Positions 53,708-60,683 of a stretch of DNA of 64,000 bases are shown here, in pieces. Under the pieces are notes generated by a model. The model did not search any database and had not been told where the DNA came from. It saw only the letters and a list, made by a program, of their open reading frames with translations. Made by a program: the position numbers and the translations under genes. The stretch is from Metabacillus bambusae (GTDB lineage Bacteria; Bacillota; Bacilli; Bacillales; Bacillaceae): assembly GCF_017497975.1 (NCBI RefSeq), contig NZ_JAGDEL010000006.1, forward strand, positions 1 to 64,000. Direction: 5' to 3'. Within the stretch, counting starts at the first letter, position 1. Every line of letters begins with the position of its first letter.

Positions 53708-53787
53708 GTTACCATGATACCCTCCTACCTACTAGGGGTTATAGCATGAGGTATTTTACCACATTTTTTCTTAAGATGAAAGAATAA

Positions 53788-55059
53788 TTATCCAGCTATT
53801 GTATTGCTTGAGCTTTTTGAAGCATTCTGTTGTCTAAGCTTCTGAATGTCTCGACGAATTAGAATTGAAACAAGTAGTGCTATGATAAACATTCCTGAAA
53901 AAAACGTTAAGCTTGAAGCATAGCTTCCTGTTGTATCCTTCATCCATGCTGCAAACATAGGACCTGCTAAACCAGCTGCTGCCCAAGCAGTTAAAATATA
54001 ACCATGAATAGCACCAAGCTGCTTTGTTCCAAATAAGTCACCAATATAAGCTGGAATCGCAGCGAATCCACCACCATAACAAGTATAAACAACTGCTAAC
54101 ATTACTTGAAATAGGAATGCTTCAGTTGTATGAGGTAATAAAGCAAATAAAACAATTTGCAGGACAAAGAATGTTGTATATGTATTTGGCCTTCCAATAT
54201 AATCAGAAATAGATGCCCAGCCGATACGCCCAAGACCATTAAAGATCCCCATTACCCCAACAAGGGCAGCAGCTTCAACTGTCGAAAGTCCAATACTTTC
54301 TTGAGCAAGTGGTTTTGCAGCTGAAAGAATTGCAATTCCACATGTAACATTTATAAACAACATTAACCATAAATAATAGAACCTTGGTGTTTTAATCGCT
54401 TCATTTGCTGTTAATTGAGAAAGATCTTCTTTAATTCTTGATTTTCCTGATTGAACCTTTTCTTTGAAGCCTTCGGGAACCCAATTAACTGGTGGTTTTT
54501 CTAAATATAAGGATGATAAAGTCATAATGACAAAATAGGCTGTTCCTAAAATATAAAATGTATTAGCAGTTCCAACAGTTTTGATTAATGAATCCATAAT
54601 TGGACTACTGATCGCTGCTGCAAAACCAAACCCCATGATTGCAAGTCCTGTTGCAAGCCCACGTCGATCTGGAAACCATTTGATTAATGTAGAAACAGGT
54701 GCTATGTATCCTACTCCAAGTCCAATTCCTCCGAGCACACCATAAGTAACATAAAGTAACGGTAGTGAACCTAAATTTACAGCTAAGCCAGATCCAATTA
54801 CTCCAACTCCAAAGAAGCCAGCAGCAAGTAAACCAGCAGCCTTTGGACCATATTTTTCTACAAAGTGCCCTAGAAAGGCTGCAGACAACCCAAGAAATAA
54901 TATAGCTAAACTAAATGTTAATTGCACTTGTTGTGCGGTCCATCCAAATTCATTCATTAATGGATTTGTAAAATTGCTCCAAGCATACACAGATCCAATT
55001 GAAATATGGATTCCAACGGCAGAAGCCGCGATAAGCCAACGATTTTTTGTCTTTTTCAC
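53788..55059 (-). CDS. OFA-family MFS antiporter (oxalate/formate-like)
   Basis: Start GTG 55059, 8 nt after AAAGGGG; the open frame goes 26 codons upstream without a site. 423 residues, 12 membrane spans. The OFA family signatures are VGIHISIGSVYAWSNFTNPL after the first span, GYIAPVSTLIKWFPDRRGLA (motif A-like loop, about 123-142) and GGGFAAIPAYIGDLFGTKQL. Known relatives exchange oxalate for formate or pump other dicarboxylates. Its leader carries attenuator B, its neighbours are formate-related. Confidence 0.85.
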   Translation of the reverse strand: MKKTKNRWLIAASAVGIHISIGSVYAWSNFTNPLMNEFGWTAQQVQLTFSLAILFLGLSAAFLGHFVEKYGPKAAGLLAAGFFGVGVIGSGLAVNLGSLPLLYVTYGVLGGIGLGVGYIAPVSTLIKWFPDRRGLATGLAIMGFGFAAAISSPIMDSLIKTVGTANTFYILGTAYFVIMTLSSLYLEKPPVNWVPEGFKEKVQSGKSRIKEDLSQLTANEAIKTPRFYYLWLMLFINVTCGIAILSAAKPLAQESIGLSTVEAAALVGVMGIFNGLGRIGWASISDYIGRPNTYTTFFVLQIVLFALLPHTTEAFLFQVMLAVVYTCYGGGFAAIPAYIGDLFGTKQLGAIHGYILTAWAAAGLAGPMFAAWMKDTTGSYASSLTFFSGMFIIALLVSILIRRDIQKLRQQNASKSSSNTIAG

Positions 55060-55257
55060 ATATTCATCCCCTTTATTAAACATGGTGTTGCTAATTTCTA
55101 AGCTTAAAATACCAAACTTTAGACCCATGTTCCCCACAATACTGATTAGGTAGCTCTCGTAGTTAACATCAATAACTTACTTGTACTACGAGCTTATTAG
55201 TGTTTAGCAAACATAAGCAAAAGATTCAGAATTTAATAGTATCATAACAATAAAGAA

Positions 55258-55425
55258 AACCGTCAATCTCCGATAAAATATGCAAATAAAATTTGCATAT
55301 CATAAAGGTGATTGACGGTTAGTTTCAAGCAGGATTCGCTACTATCGGACCAACAGTTAATCGCTTACATATATGTAACAGTTTGAGCCGAAGACAGGAT
55401 CGCTATCTCGAAACAAAATGTTACA
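55258..55425 (-). promoter_or_regulatory. Attenuator B: tandem leader motifs plus terminator before the OFA antiporter gene
   Basis: On the minus strand two motif copies (ATAGCGATCCTG, 55393-55407, inside a GTTT.GAG/CTCAAAC hairpin; AGTAGCGAATCCTGC, 55329-55343, inside GTTGGT/ACTAAC) are followed by a terminator with stem AACCGTCAATC/GATTGACGGTT (55310-55320, 55258-55268), inner ATATGCAAAT/ATTTGCATAT and TTTTCTTT. The stem shares bases with the second motif hairpin (55318-55320). The antiporter start is 200 bp downstream. Confidence 0.65.
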
Positions 55426-55609
55426 AATTATTGAACATTGTAAAGAAATACTAACATGTTAACATTTGTTCTGCAAGCTAATTTTATTGCTTTTCCAATT
55501 CCTTTAAAACGAGCGCAAGATTTTAGCATAAATTAGGTAACCTTTTTTACTTGTTTAATAAATTATAATATGTTTATACTTTAGTAATCTTACAAAACGG
55601 GTGAAGTTT

Positions 55610-56401
55610 ATGATAAAAAATATGAGTGTAAATCAAAAAATCATAAAGTATACAAATGGCCAATTAGTAGAAACTGTGGATGATATTGTAACTGAATTTC
55701 CCTTAACAATCTTTGTAAATGATCAAGAATTTGCTACGATAGTCTGTACCCCTACTCATTTTGAAGAAATGGTGGTCGGTTTTTTAGCATCTGAAGGTGT
55801 AATCCGGTTTCATAAAGATATAGACTCTTTAAATATTGATGAGGATGCTGGATATGCACATGTTAAATTACATGTTGATGTTACAACAAGTCAACAGTAT
55901 TATTCGAAACGGTTTATTGGTTCTTGCTGTGGTAAAAGCAGACAATTTTATTTTCATAATGATGTCCGAACTGCTAAAACTTCAACTTCCAAACTAACTA
56001 TTTCCCCTTCCCAATGCATAAACCTAATGAATGAAATGCAAACAAGTAGTATTGTCTTTCAAGAAACAGGTGGCGTCCATAATGCTGCCCTTTGTACAGC
56101 CGATAAATTGATTATTAGTCGAACTGACATTGGTCGTCATAACGCCTTGGATAAATTATACGGATATAGTATATTAAATCAAATTCCAACTCGCGAAAAG
56201 ATCATTGTTTTTAGTGGGAGAATCTCGTCAGAAGTTTTGGTAAAGGCAGCAAAAATTGGAGTAGGAATCGTGTTGTCTAAATCAGCCCCTACTGACCTGG
56301 CGATAAAACTAGCAGAAGACTTAAATATTACAGCTGTCGGATTTATACGTGATAAGTCATTTAATGTCTATTCACATAAAGATAGAATTGTAAATGTTTA
56401 A
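55610..56401 (+). CDS. fdhD: Formate dehydrogenase accessory sulfurtransferase FdhD
   Basis: Start ATG 55610 (GGGTGA upstream, 6 nt); 263 residues, normal for FdhD. Features: IGSCCGKSRQ (Cys106, Cys107, the sulfur-carrying cysteines), QETGGVHNAALCT, SRTDIGRHNALDKLYG and KIIVFSGRISSEVLVKAAKI. FdhD takes sulfur from a cysteine desulfurase to give the molybdenum cofactor of formate dehydrogenases its terminal sulfido ligand. Divergent from the OFA antiporter and next to moaA: strong support for the FdhF-like enzyme being a formate-type molybdoenzyme. Confidence 0.95.
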   Translation: MIKNMSVNQKIIKYTNGQLVETVDDIVTEFPLTIFVNDQEFATIVCTPTHFEEMVVGFLASEGVIRFHKDIDSLNIDEDAGYAHVKLHVDVTTSQQYYSKRFIGSCCGKSRQFYFHNDVRTAKTSTSKLTISPSQCINLMNEMQTSSIVFQETGGVHNAALCTADKLIISRTDIGRHNALDKLYGYSILNQIPTREKIIVFSGRISSEVLVKAAKIGVGIVLSKSAPTDLAIKLAEDLNITAVGFIRDKSFNVYSHKDRIVNV

Positions 56402-56437
56402 GTAGTTTAACTGTAAAATTGATTATCGATTTACATG

Positions 56438-56477
56438 AAATTTGGCAAACACTTTCCTCATAGTGTTTGCCGAATTT
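56438..56477 (+). terminator. Stem-loop after fdhD
   Basis: GGCAAACACT/AGTGTTTGCC stem extended by AAATT/AATTT (56438-56453 with 56462-56477), no strong T-run. Confidence 0.6.
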
Positions 56478-56545
56478 GTATAACCAACTCTTTTTGCTCT
56501 TCTGAGGATCGTTTTTAATGTATATAGGACAACTGAAATGCAAAA

Positions 56546-56561
56546 TGTGAGAAACTTCACA
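56546..56561. promoter_or_regulatory. Fnr/Rex-like palindrome before moaA
   Basis: TGTGAGAAACTTCACA: TGTGA-N6-TCACA, 6 bp upstream of a TATAAT (56568-56573). It therefore overlaps the -35 region; this position suits a repressor better than activation by Fnr at -41.5. Confidence 0.6.
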
Positions 56562-56608
56562 CTTTTTTATAATACTAGATGATAAACTATAGAGGGAGGG
56601 ATTTTGTA

Positions 56609-57628
56609 TTGAAATCAACTAACACAATCTATGATCACTTTAACCGCCCCCTTCGTGACCTACGAATTTCCGTTACAGATAAATGTAATTTCCGCTGTAC
56701 TTATTGTATGCCAGCAGAGATATTTGGACCTGATTATCCTTTTTTAAAAAGAAACGAACTACTATCCTATGAAGAAATAGAACGCCTCACAAAAATTTTC
56801 GTTCATTCTCTAGGAGTTCAGAAAATCAGAATTACAGGTGGCGAACCACTAATGAGGAAGGACTTACCTCACCTCATTAACAAGATAAAGCAAATAAATG
56901 GTGTTTGTGATATTGCCATGACAACAAATGGTTCTCTACTACCAAAACATGCTCAAGCTTTAAAAGAAGCTGGACTAAGTCGAGTATCCATTAGCCTTGA
57001 TTCGTTAAATGACGAAGTATTTGGCAAAATAAATGGCCGTGGTGTAACTGTAAAAGCTGTCATGGATGGAATTGACGCAGCAGCTACAGTTGGATTAAAA
57101 GTGAAAATTAATATGGTAGTAAAGCGCGGAATGAATGATCATGAAATTATTCCTATGGCGAAATATTTTCGTGAAAAAGGCCATATATTACGATTTATTG
57201 AATATATGGATGTTGGCAACACAAATAAATGGAATCTTAAAGATGTTTACCCAAAAAAACAAATTATTGAAGACATCCATCAAGTAATGCCTGTTGAAGC
57301 AATTGATCCGAACTACACGGGTGAAGTAGCTTCTCGCTATCGATATATCGGATCTGATGCAGAAATTGGTGTTATATCATCTGTTTCAGATGCCTTTTGT
57401 TCTACTTGCAATCGTGCTCGCCTTTCTGCAAATGGAACATTGTATACATGTCTGTTTGCATCAAAAGGACATGATTTACGGGACCCTTTAAGGTCCAAGC
57501 AATCAGATGAACAATTAGCAGAGCATCTTCAATCCATTTGGCATGGTAGAAAAGATCGCTATTCTGTTGAACGAAGTGAGTCTACTACTAAACGGACAAA
57601 AATTGAAATGTCTCATATTGGGGGCTAA
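56609..57628 (+). CDS. moaA: GTP 3',8-cyclase MoaA
   Basis: TTG start 8 nt after GGGAGGG, giving a typical MoaA N-terminus ([19 protein letters not shown]); ATG 56579 lies in front of the site. 339 residues. The radical-SAM cluster motif is Cys26, Cys30, Cys33 (CNFRCTYC); the C-terminal cluster cysteines are in [20 protein letters not shown]; the chain ends in the required GG. It makes the first intermediate of molybdopterin. Its promoter has a Fnr-type site, so production probably follows anaerobiosis. Confidence 0.95.
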   Translation: MKSTNTIYDHFNRPLRDLRISVTDKCNFRCTYCMPAEIFGPDYPFLKRNELLSYEEIERLTKIFVHSLGVQKIRITGGEPLMRKDLPHLINKIKQINGVCDIAMTTNGSLLPKHAQALKEAGLSRVSISLDSLNDEVFGKINGRGVTVKAVMDGIDAAATVGLKVKINMVVKRGMNDHEIIPMAKYFREKGHILRFIEYMDVGNTNKWNLKDVYPKKQIIEDIHQVMPVEAIDPNYTGEVASRYRYIGSDAEIGVISSVSDAFCSTCNRARLSANGTLYTCLFASKGHDLRDPLRSKQSDEQLAEHLQSIWHGRKDRYSVERSESTTKRTKIEMSHIGG

Positions 57629-57637
57629 GGAGGAATA

Positions 57638-57871
57638 ATGGTGAGTTCATGTAATTTAGATCATTCACTAGATGATGTAAAGAAAAAACTTGCAGATCAA
57701 AGACCTTTTTTAATACCCGCTTTAGCGGAAAAATGTTCACAGTACCTTACAGCTGCTCAAAACCAAAATGACCTTAATGAGTTGTTTCATTTATTAAAAA
57801 AGTATGATTTAGCTTCTGATGAAGAAAGAGAAATTCGAAATCAAAAACTTGTAAGTTTTTTCCATAAATAA
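57638..57871 (+). CDS. Small helical protein encoded after moaA
   Basis: 77 residues; 9 bp after moaA with GGAGG, so co-transcribed. All helix: SLDDVKKKLADQRPFLIPAL, AEKCSQYLTAAQNQNDLNEL, LFHLLKKYDLASDEEREIRN. No membrane segment or cofactor motif. I recall similar short genes after moaA in bacilli but no function. It may help Moco synthesis by association. Family call uncertain. Confidence 0.65.
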   Translation: MVSSCNLDHSLDDVKKKLADQRPFLIPALAEKCSQYLTAAQNQNDLNELFHLLKKYDLASDEEREIRNQKLVSFFHK

Positions 57872-57880
57872 ATATTCGGA

Positions 57881-57921
57881 AATAATAAAAAGGATAGTGG
57901 AGTACTATCCTTTTTATTATT
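57881..57921. terminator. Bidirectional terminator after the moaA unit
   Basis: Perfect 18-bp inverted repeat (57881-57898 and 57904-57921) with A/T-runs at the ends. Confidence 0.85.
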
Positions 57922-57940
57922 TCAATAACGATCATTTCAT

Positions 57941-58018
57941 TAAAGATATCCCCTTTTAGAATGACTTTTCGGAACATTTTGTCATGTTCACTTGGTCTGC
58001 CTGTAAGGGGATCTTTAA
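57941..58018 (-). terminator. Long-loop terminator of the doxX gene
   Basis: AAAGAT-CCCCTT paired with AAGGGGATCTTT (57942-57955, 58005-58016), with an inner GAACAT/ATGTTC hairpin, past the doxX stop codon. T-run on the minus strand is short. Confidence 0.5.
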
Positions 58019-58040
58019 CTTATATATTAACGAATGTCTA

Positions 58041-58559
58041 CTAGTGAGCAGGAATGTGTTCTGGTTTTCTAGTATTTTTATGTTTCTGACGGCGAGCAAT
58101 CATTTTTTGTTTCAAATATGGAACTAATATTCTGTCTGCTCCGTAGTAGTATGCTGCAGGATTTGCCCCCATTAATAAGATAGCTACTGTATAAAGCACA
58201 GGGTTCGTGCTTGTTGTACCTGCAAGTAAGAAGTTTAAATTCATAAATGCTCCTGCAACTAATGCAGGAATTGTTGCAGCTCCTATGATTAAGCCAATAC
58301 CAACCAGGACTTCACCTAAAGGAATTAATATGTTAAAGAGGTCTATATTTGGAAGTGCAAATGCTTCAAGGAAGTTTGCATACCATCCTTGTACGACAGG
58401 ATGATCTCCCCCAGCTTTACCAATAGCCCCGTTTACAAAACCAGTTGCATCAAATCCTCCGGTTATTTTATGGATCCCTGCTTCTAACCACTGAATCCCT
58501 AACCAAATACGTAATACTGTCCAAATCATTGCCATTTTCGGTCCTTTTAACAATTTCAT
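58041..58559 (-). CDS. DoxX-family membrane protein
   Basis: 172 residues with four membrane spans, the DoxX fold. Notable: WTVLRIWLGIQWLEAGIHKI (span 1), FNILIPLGEVLVGIGLIIGA (span 2 with Glu), GAFMNLNFLLAGTTSTNP and LLMGANPAAYYYGADRILVP; the basic tail (KQKMIARRQKHK) faces inside. DoxX/DoxD relatives take part in quinone-linked thiosulfate oxidation or redox balance. Regulated by TGTGA-N6-TCACA palindromes (58582 and upstream), consistent with redox control. Divergent from the YceI gene. Confidence 0.85.
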   Translation of the reverse strand: MKLLKGPKMAMIWTVLRIWLGIQWLEAGIHKITGGFDATGFVNGAIGKAGGDHPVVQGWYANFLEAFALPNIDLFNILIPLGEVLVGIGLIIGAATIPALVAGAFMNLNFLLAGTTSTNPVLYTVAILLMGANPAAYYYGADRILVPYLKQKMIARRQKHKNTRKPEHIPAH

Positions 58560-58581
58560 CGAAAACCAACTCCTTATATTT

Positions 58582-58597
58582 TGTGAACACTTTCACA
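58582..58597. promoter_or_regulatory. Fnr/Rex-like palindrome next to the doxX start
   Basis: TGTGAACACTTTCACA; with flanks TTGTGAACACTTTCACAA, a perfect match to the Rex consensus TTGTGAAW4TTCACAA apart from the spacer bases. It ends 23 bp from the doxX start codon, where a repressor would act. Confidence 0.65.
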
Positions 58598-58631
58598 ATC
58601 TAATTTAAAAAAATAGGAAGCTAGCTAGCTT

Positions 58632-58675
58632 GTTTAAAGAAAGTTTGTGAATAATTTCACTAACTTTCTTTAAAC
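58632..58675. repeat. 44-bp near-perfect palindrome containing an Fnr/Rex-like site
   Basis: Arms GTTTAAAGAAAGTT (58632-58645) and AACTTTCTTTAAAC (58662-58675) enclose TGTGAATAATTTCACT (58646-58661), which is itself TGTGA-N6-TCACT, the B. subtilis Fnr form. Likely the main regulatory site of the divergent promoters. Confidence 0.65.
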
Positions 58676-58749
58676 ATACTATACTCTCTTTATTCAGCCA
58701 ATTCAATACACTTCACACAGTGTTCGAAATTTAATATAGATTTTAAAAA

Positions 58750-58765
58750 TGTGATTTTTATCACA
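58750..58765. promoter_or_regulatory. Third Fnr-like palindrome, towards the YceI gene
   Basis: TGTGATTTTTATCACA, TGTGA-N6-TCACA, 165 bp upstream of the YceI start; lacks the Rex flanking AA/TT. Confidence 0.5.
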
Positions 58766-58929
58766 GAAATTTTGGGAATATTCCTTGTTAGTAAGATGGG
58801 ATTTCTACTACATACCCTTTTGAATTTTTTAATTGACAATATATTCATGAGGTAATATAATTTATCTCAGAGTAATAAATCTTTAATCCGAGATATTTTA
58901 AACTAAGTTAATTAATGGAGGAGAAAAAA

Positions 58930-59463
58930 ATGGCTAAAACAAAATGGAATCTTGACGTAACACATAGTGGGGTTGATTTTTCTGTAAAACATATGATGTT
59001 TGCTACAGTAAAAGGCGGTTTCCAAAGCTTTAATGCAGAAATCGAGGCTGATCCAACAGATTTAACTACTGCTGATATTGCATTTACTGTAGATTTAGCA
59101 AGTGTTGATACTCGTAACGAAGATCGTGATAATCATTTGCGATCTGCAGACTTTTTTGATGTTGAAAATAACCCAACCATGACATTCAAGTCGAATACCA
59201 TTGAAAAAACAGACGAAAATGAATATAACGTTACTGGTGATTTATCTCTTCACGGTGTGACGAAACAAGAAACATTTGCAGTAACTTTTGAAGGTACAGG
59301 AATTGACCCATGGGGAAATGAAAAAGCTGGTTTTGGAGCAGAAGGAAAAATCAAACGCAGTGATTATGGCTTAACATGGAACGCTCCATTAGAAGCTGGT
59401 GGCGTACTAGTAGGCGATCAAATTAAGATTTCTCTTCAAATTCAAGCAGCAAAAGAAGCTTAA
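58930..59463 (+). CDS. YceI-family lipocalin-like protein
   Basis: Start ATG 58930, 6 nt after GGAGGAG; the upstream ATG 58915 overlaps that site. 177 residues. The YceI barrel shows in WNLDVTHSGVDFSVKHMMFA, DIAFTVDLASVDTRNEDRDN, HLRSADFFDVENNPTMTFKS and GDLSLHGVTKQETFAVTFEG. Relatives bind isoprenoid quinones or fatty-acid derivatives. No signal peptide here, so it is likely cytosolic, unlike E. coli YceI. Divergent from doxX. Confidence 0.85.
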   Translation: MAKTKWNLDVTHSGVDFSVKHMMFATVKGGFQSFNAEIEADPTDLTTADIAFTVDLASVDTRNEDRDNHLRSADFFDVENNPTMTFKSNTIEKTDENEYNVTGDLSLHGVTKQETFAVTFEGTGIDPWGNEKAGFGAEGKIKRSDYGLTWNAPLEAGGVLVGDQIKISLQIQAAKEA

Positions 59464-59473
59464 TAAAGATACA

Positions 59474-59506
59474 GGGGATGAGATTAACTATCTCTCCCCT
59501 TTTTTA
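59474..59506 (+). terminator. Terminator of the YceI gene
   Basis: GGGGATGAGAT / TCTCTCCCC hairpin followed by TTTTTT, 10 bp past the stop codon. Confidence 0.75.
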
Positions 59507-59518
59507 TATTATCAAAAA

Positions 59519-60325
59519 TTAATTTATATTTTTTCCATAAAAAATTTCATCCATCTCTTTTGTTAAACGATCTGTAATCTCTACTTGTTCATTTTTACTT
59601 AACTTATCCTTTGAATATCCAAATAAGTAATTATTTAAATCGAATTTTTTCAGCTTACATTTTGTGTGAAAAATATTTTCCTGATAAATATTTACATCAA
59701 TCATATCAAACTGATTTTTCACTTCATCTGGGATATAATTTTGAATGGAACTAATTTCATGGTCGATAAATAATTTTTCTCCATTTATATCTCTAGTAAA
59801 GCCTCGAACTCTGTAATCCATTGTCAAAATATCTGTATCGAACGAATGAATTAGGTAATTTAATGCTTTTAATGGCGAGATTTCACCACATGTCGATACA
59901 TCGATATCGGCTCTAAAGGTACTAATACCTTCGTTTGGATGATATTCTGGGTATGTATGAACAGTAATATGACTTTTGTCTAGCCCCATCACAATTGCTT
60001 CTGGTAGAGGTCCCGGGGATTCATCATATGATTCAGTAGGTACTTCTACTACTGGTCCTTCTGAAACTAGAATTGTTACACTTGCTCCTTGCGGTACATA
60101 ATCTTGTTTTGCAATATTTAACACATGTGCACCGATAATTTCAGTTACAGATTTTAGAATATTTGTTAACCGATCTGCACTGTATTGTTCATCGATGTAC
60201 TCGATATAAGCTTCGCGTTCCTCTCTAGTTTTCGTATAACAAATATCATACATATTGAAACTTAATGATTTAGTTAAATTATTAAAGCCATGTAGTTGAA
60301 TACGTTGTTCTGGAGTTAGTTTCAT
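59519..60325 (-). CDS. speD: S-adenosylmethionine decarboxylase proenzyme, E. coli (class 1A) type
   Basis: 268 residues, the long SpeD form, unlike the ~126-residue SpeD of B. subtilis. The self-cleavage site is Lys117-Ser118 in [13 protein letters not shown]; serine becomes the pyruvoyl group. [20 protein letters not shown] (catalytic Cys) and [17 protein letters not shown] are near-identical in style to E. coli SpeD. It supplies decarboxylated SAM for spermidine. No speE beside it. AGGGGG-like site before ATG 60325. Single gene. Confidence 0.9.
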   Translation of the reverse strand: MKLTPEQRIQLHGFNNLTKSLSFNMYDICYTKTREEREAYIEYIDEQYSADRLTNILKSVTEIIGAHVLNIAKQDYVPQGASVTILVSEGPVVEVPTESYDESPGPLPEAIVMGLDKSHITVHTYPEYHPNEGISTFRADIDVSTCGEISPLKALNYLIHSFDTDILTMDYRVRGFTRDINGEKLFIDHEISSIQNYIPDEVKNQFDMIDVNIYQENIFHTKCKLKKFDLNNYLFGYSKDKLSKNEQVEITDRLTKEMDEIFYGKNIN

Positions 60326-60462
60326 CTATCTTCCCCCTTTATATTTTATCACCGATACTTTCCTAGACATTTATATATTACCCATTTCTATGAGAAGAAA
60401 ATCAGCCTTATTCAGAATTACGCTACTTATGATCCAAAGTGTCTGTTGAAATAATAAATTTA

Positions 60463-60640
60463 TAAAGAACAAAAGCGCAAGCGCCTTGAACAGCCTCGGG
60501 CAAATAAGACGCTTAAGAATAGAAGGTGTTCTTTACCTTCAATTCTTAAGTGGCTGTAGACCCAAGAGGGACTAGGCGCTGGAGCTGGATGCTAAGCGCT
60601 TATCCACAGTACAAGAATTTTATAATTTCCTAGACAATAA
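60463..60640 (+). repeat. Structured interspersed repeat, family R2, copy c
   Basis: Nearly the same as copy b at 21.2 kb (AAAGCGCAAGCGCCTTGAAC, CTAGGCGCTGGAGCTGGATG, GCGCTTATCCACAGTACAAG). Its inner hairpin (60512-60527 with 60535-60550) differs from copy b at paired positions while keeping pairing. Confidence 0.7.
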
Positions 60641-60641
60641 C

Positions 60642-60673
60642 AACAGCCACCATCAAATTACATGGTGGCTGTT
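60642..60673 (-). terminator. Terminator of the PL11 lyase gene
   Basis: Perfect 12-bp AACAGCCACCAT / ATGGTGGCTGTT (60642-60653, 60662-60673), just past the lyase stop codon; the T-run is interrupted. Confidence 0.75.
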
Positions 60674-60683
60674 CGTATTATTA

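Noticed and set aside
55258-55345. T-box, Moco, TPP or SAM riboswitch upstream of the OFA antiporter
   Set aside because: None of the hallmark sequences of these classes that I know (for example AGGGTGGNACCGCG of T-boxes) is present; kept as an unassigned attenuator.
56361-56618. 85-residue minus-strand frame between fdhD and moaA
   Set aside because: Antisense to the fdhD end and moaA start, across a terminator and the Fnr-like site.
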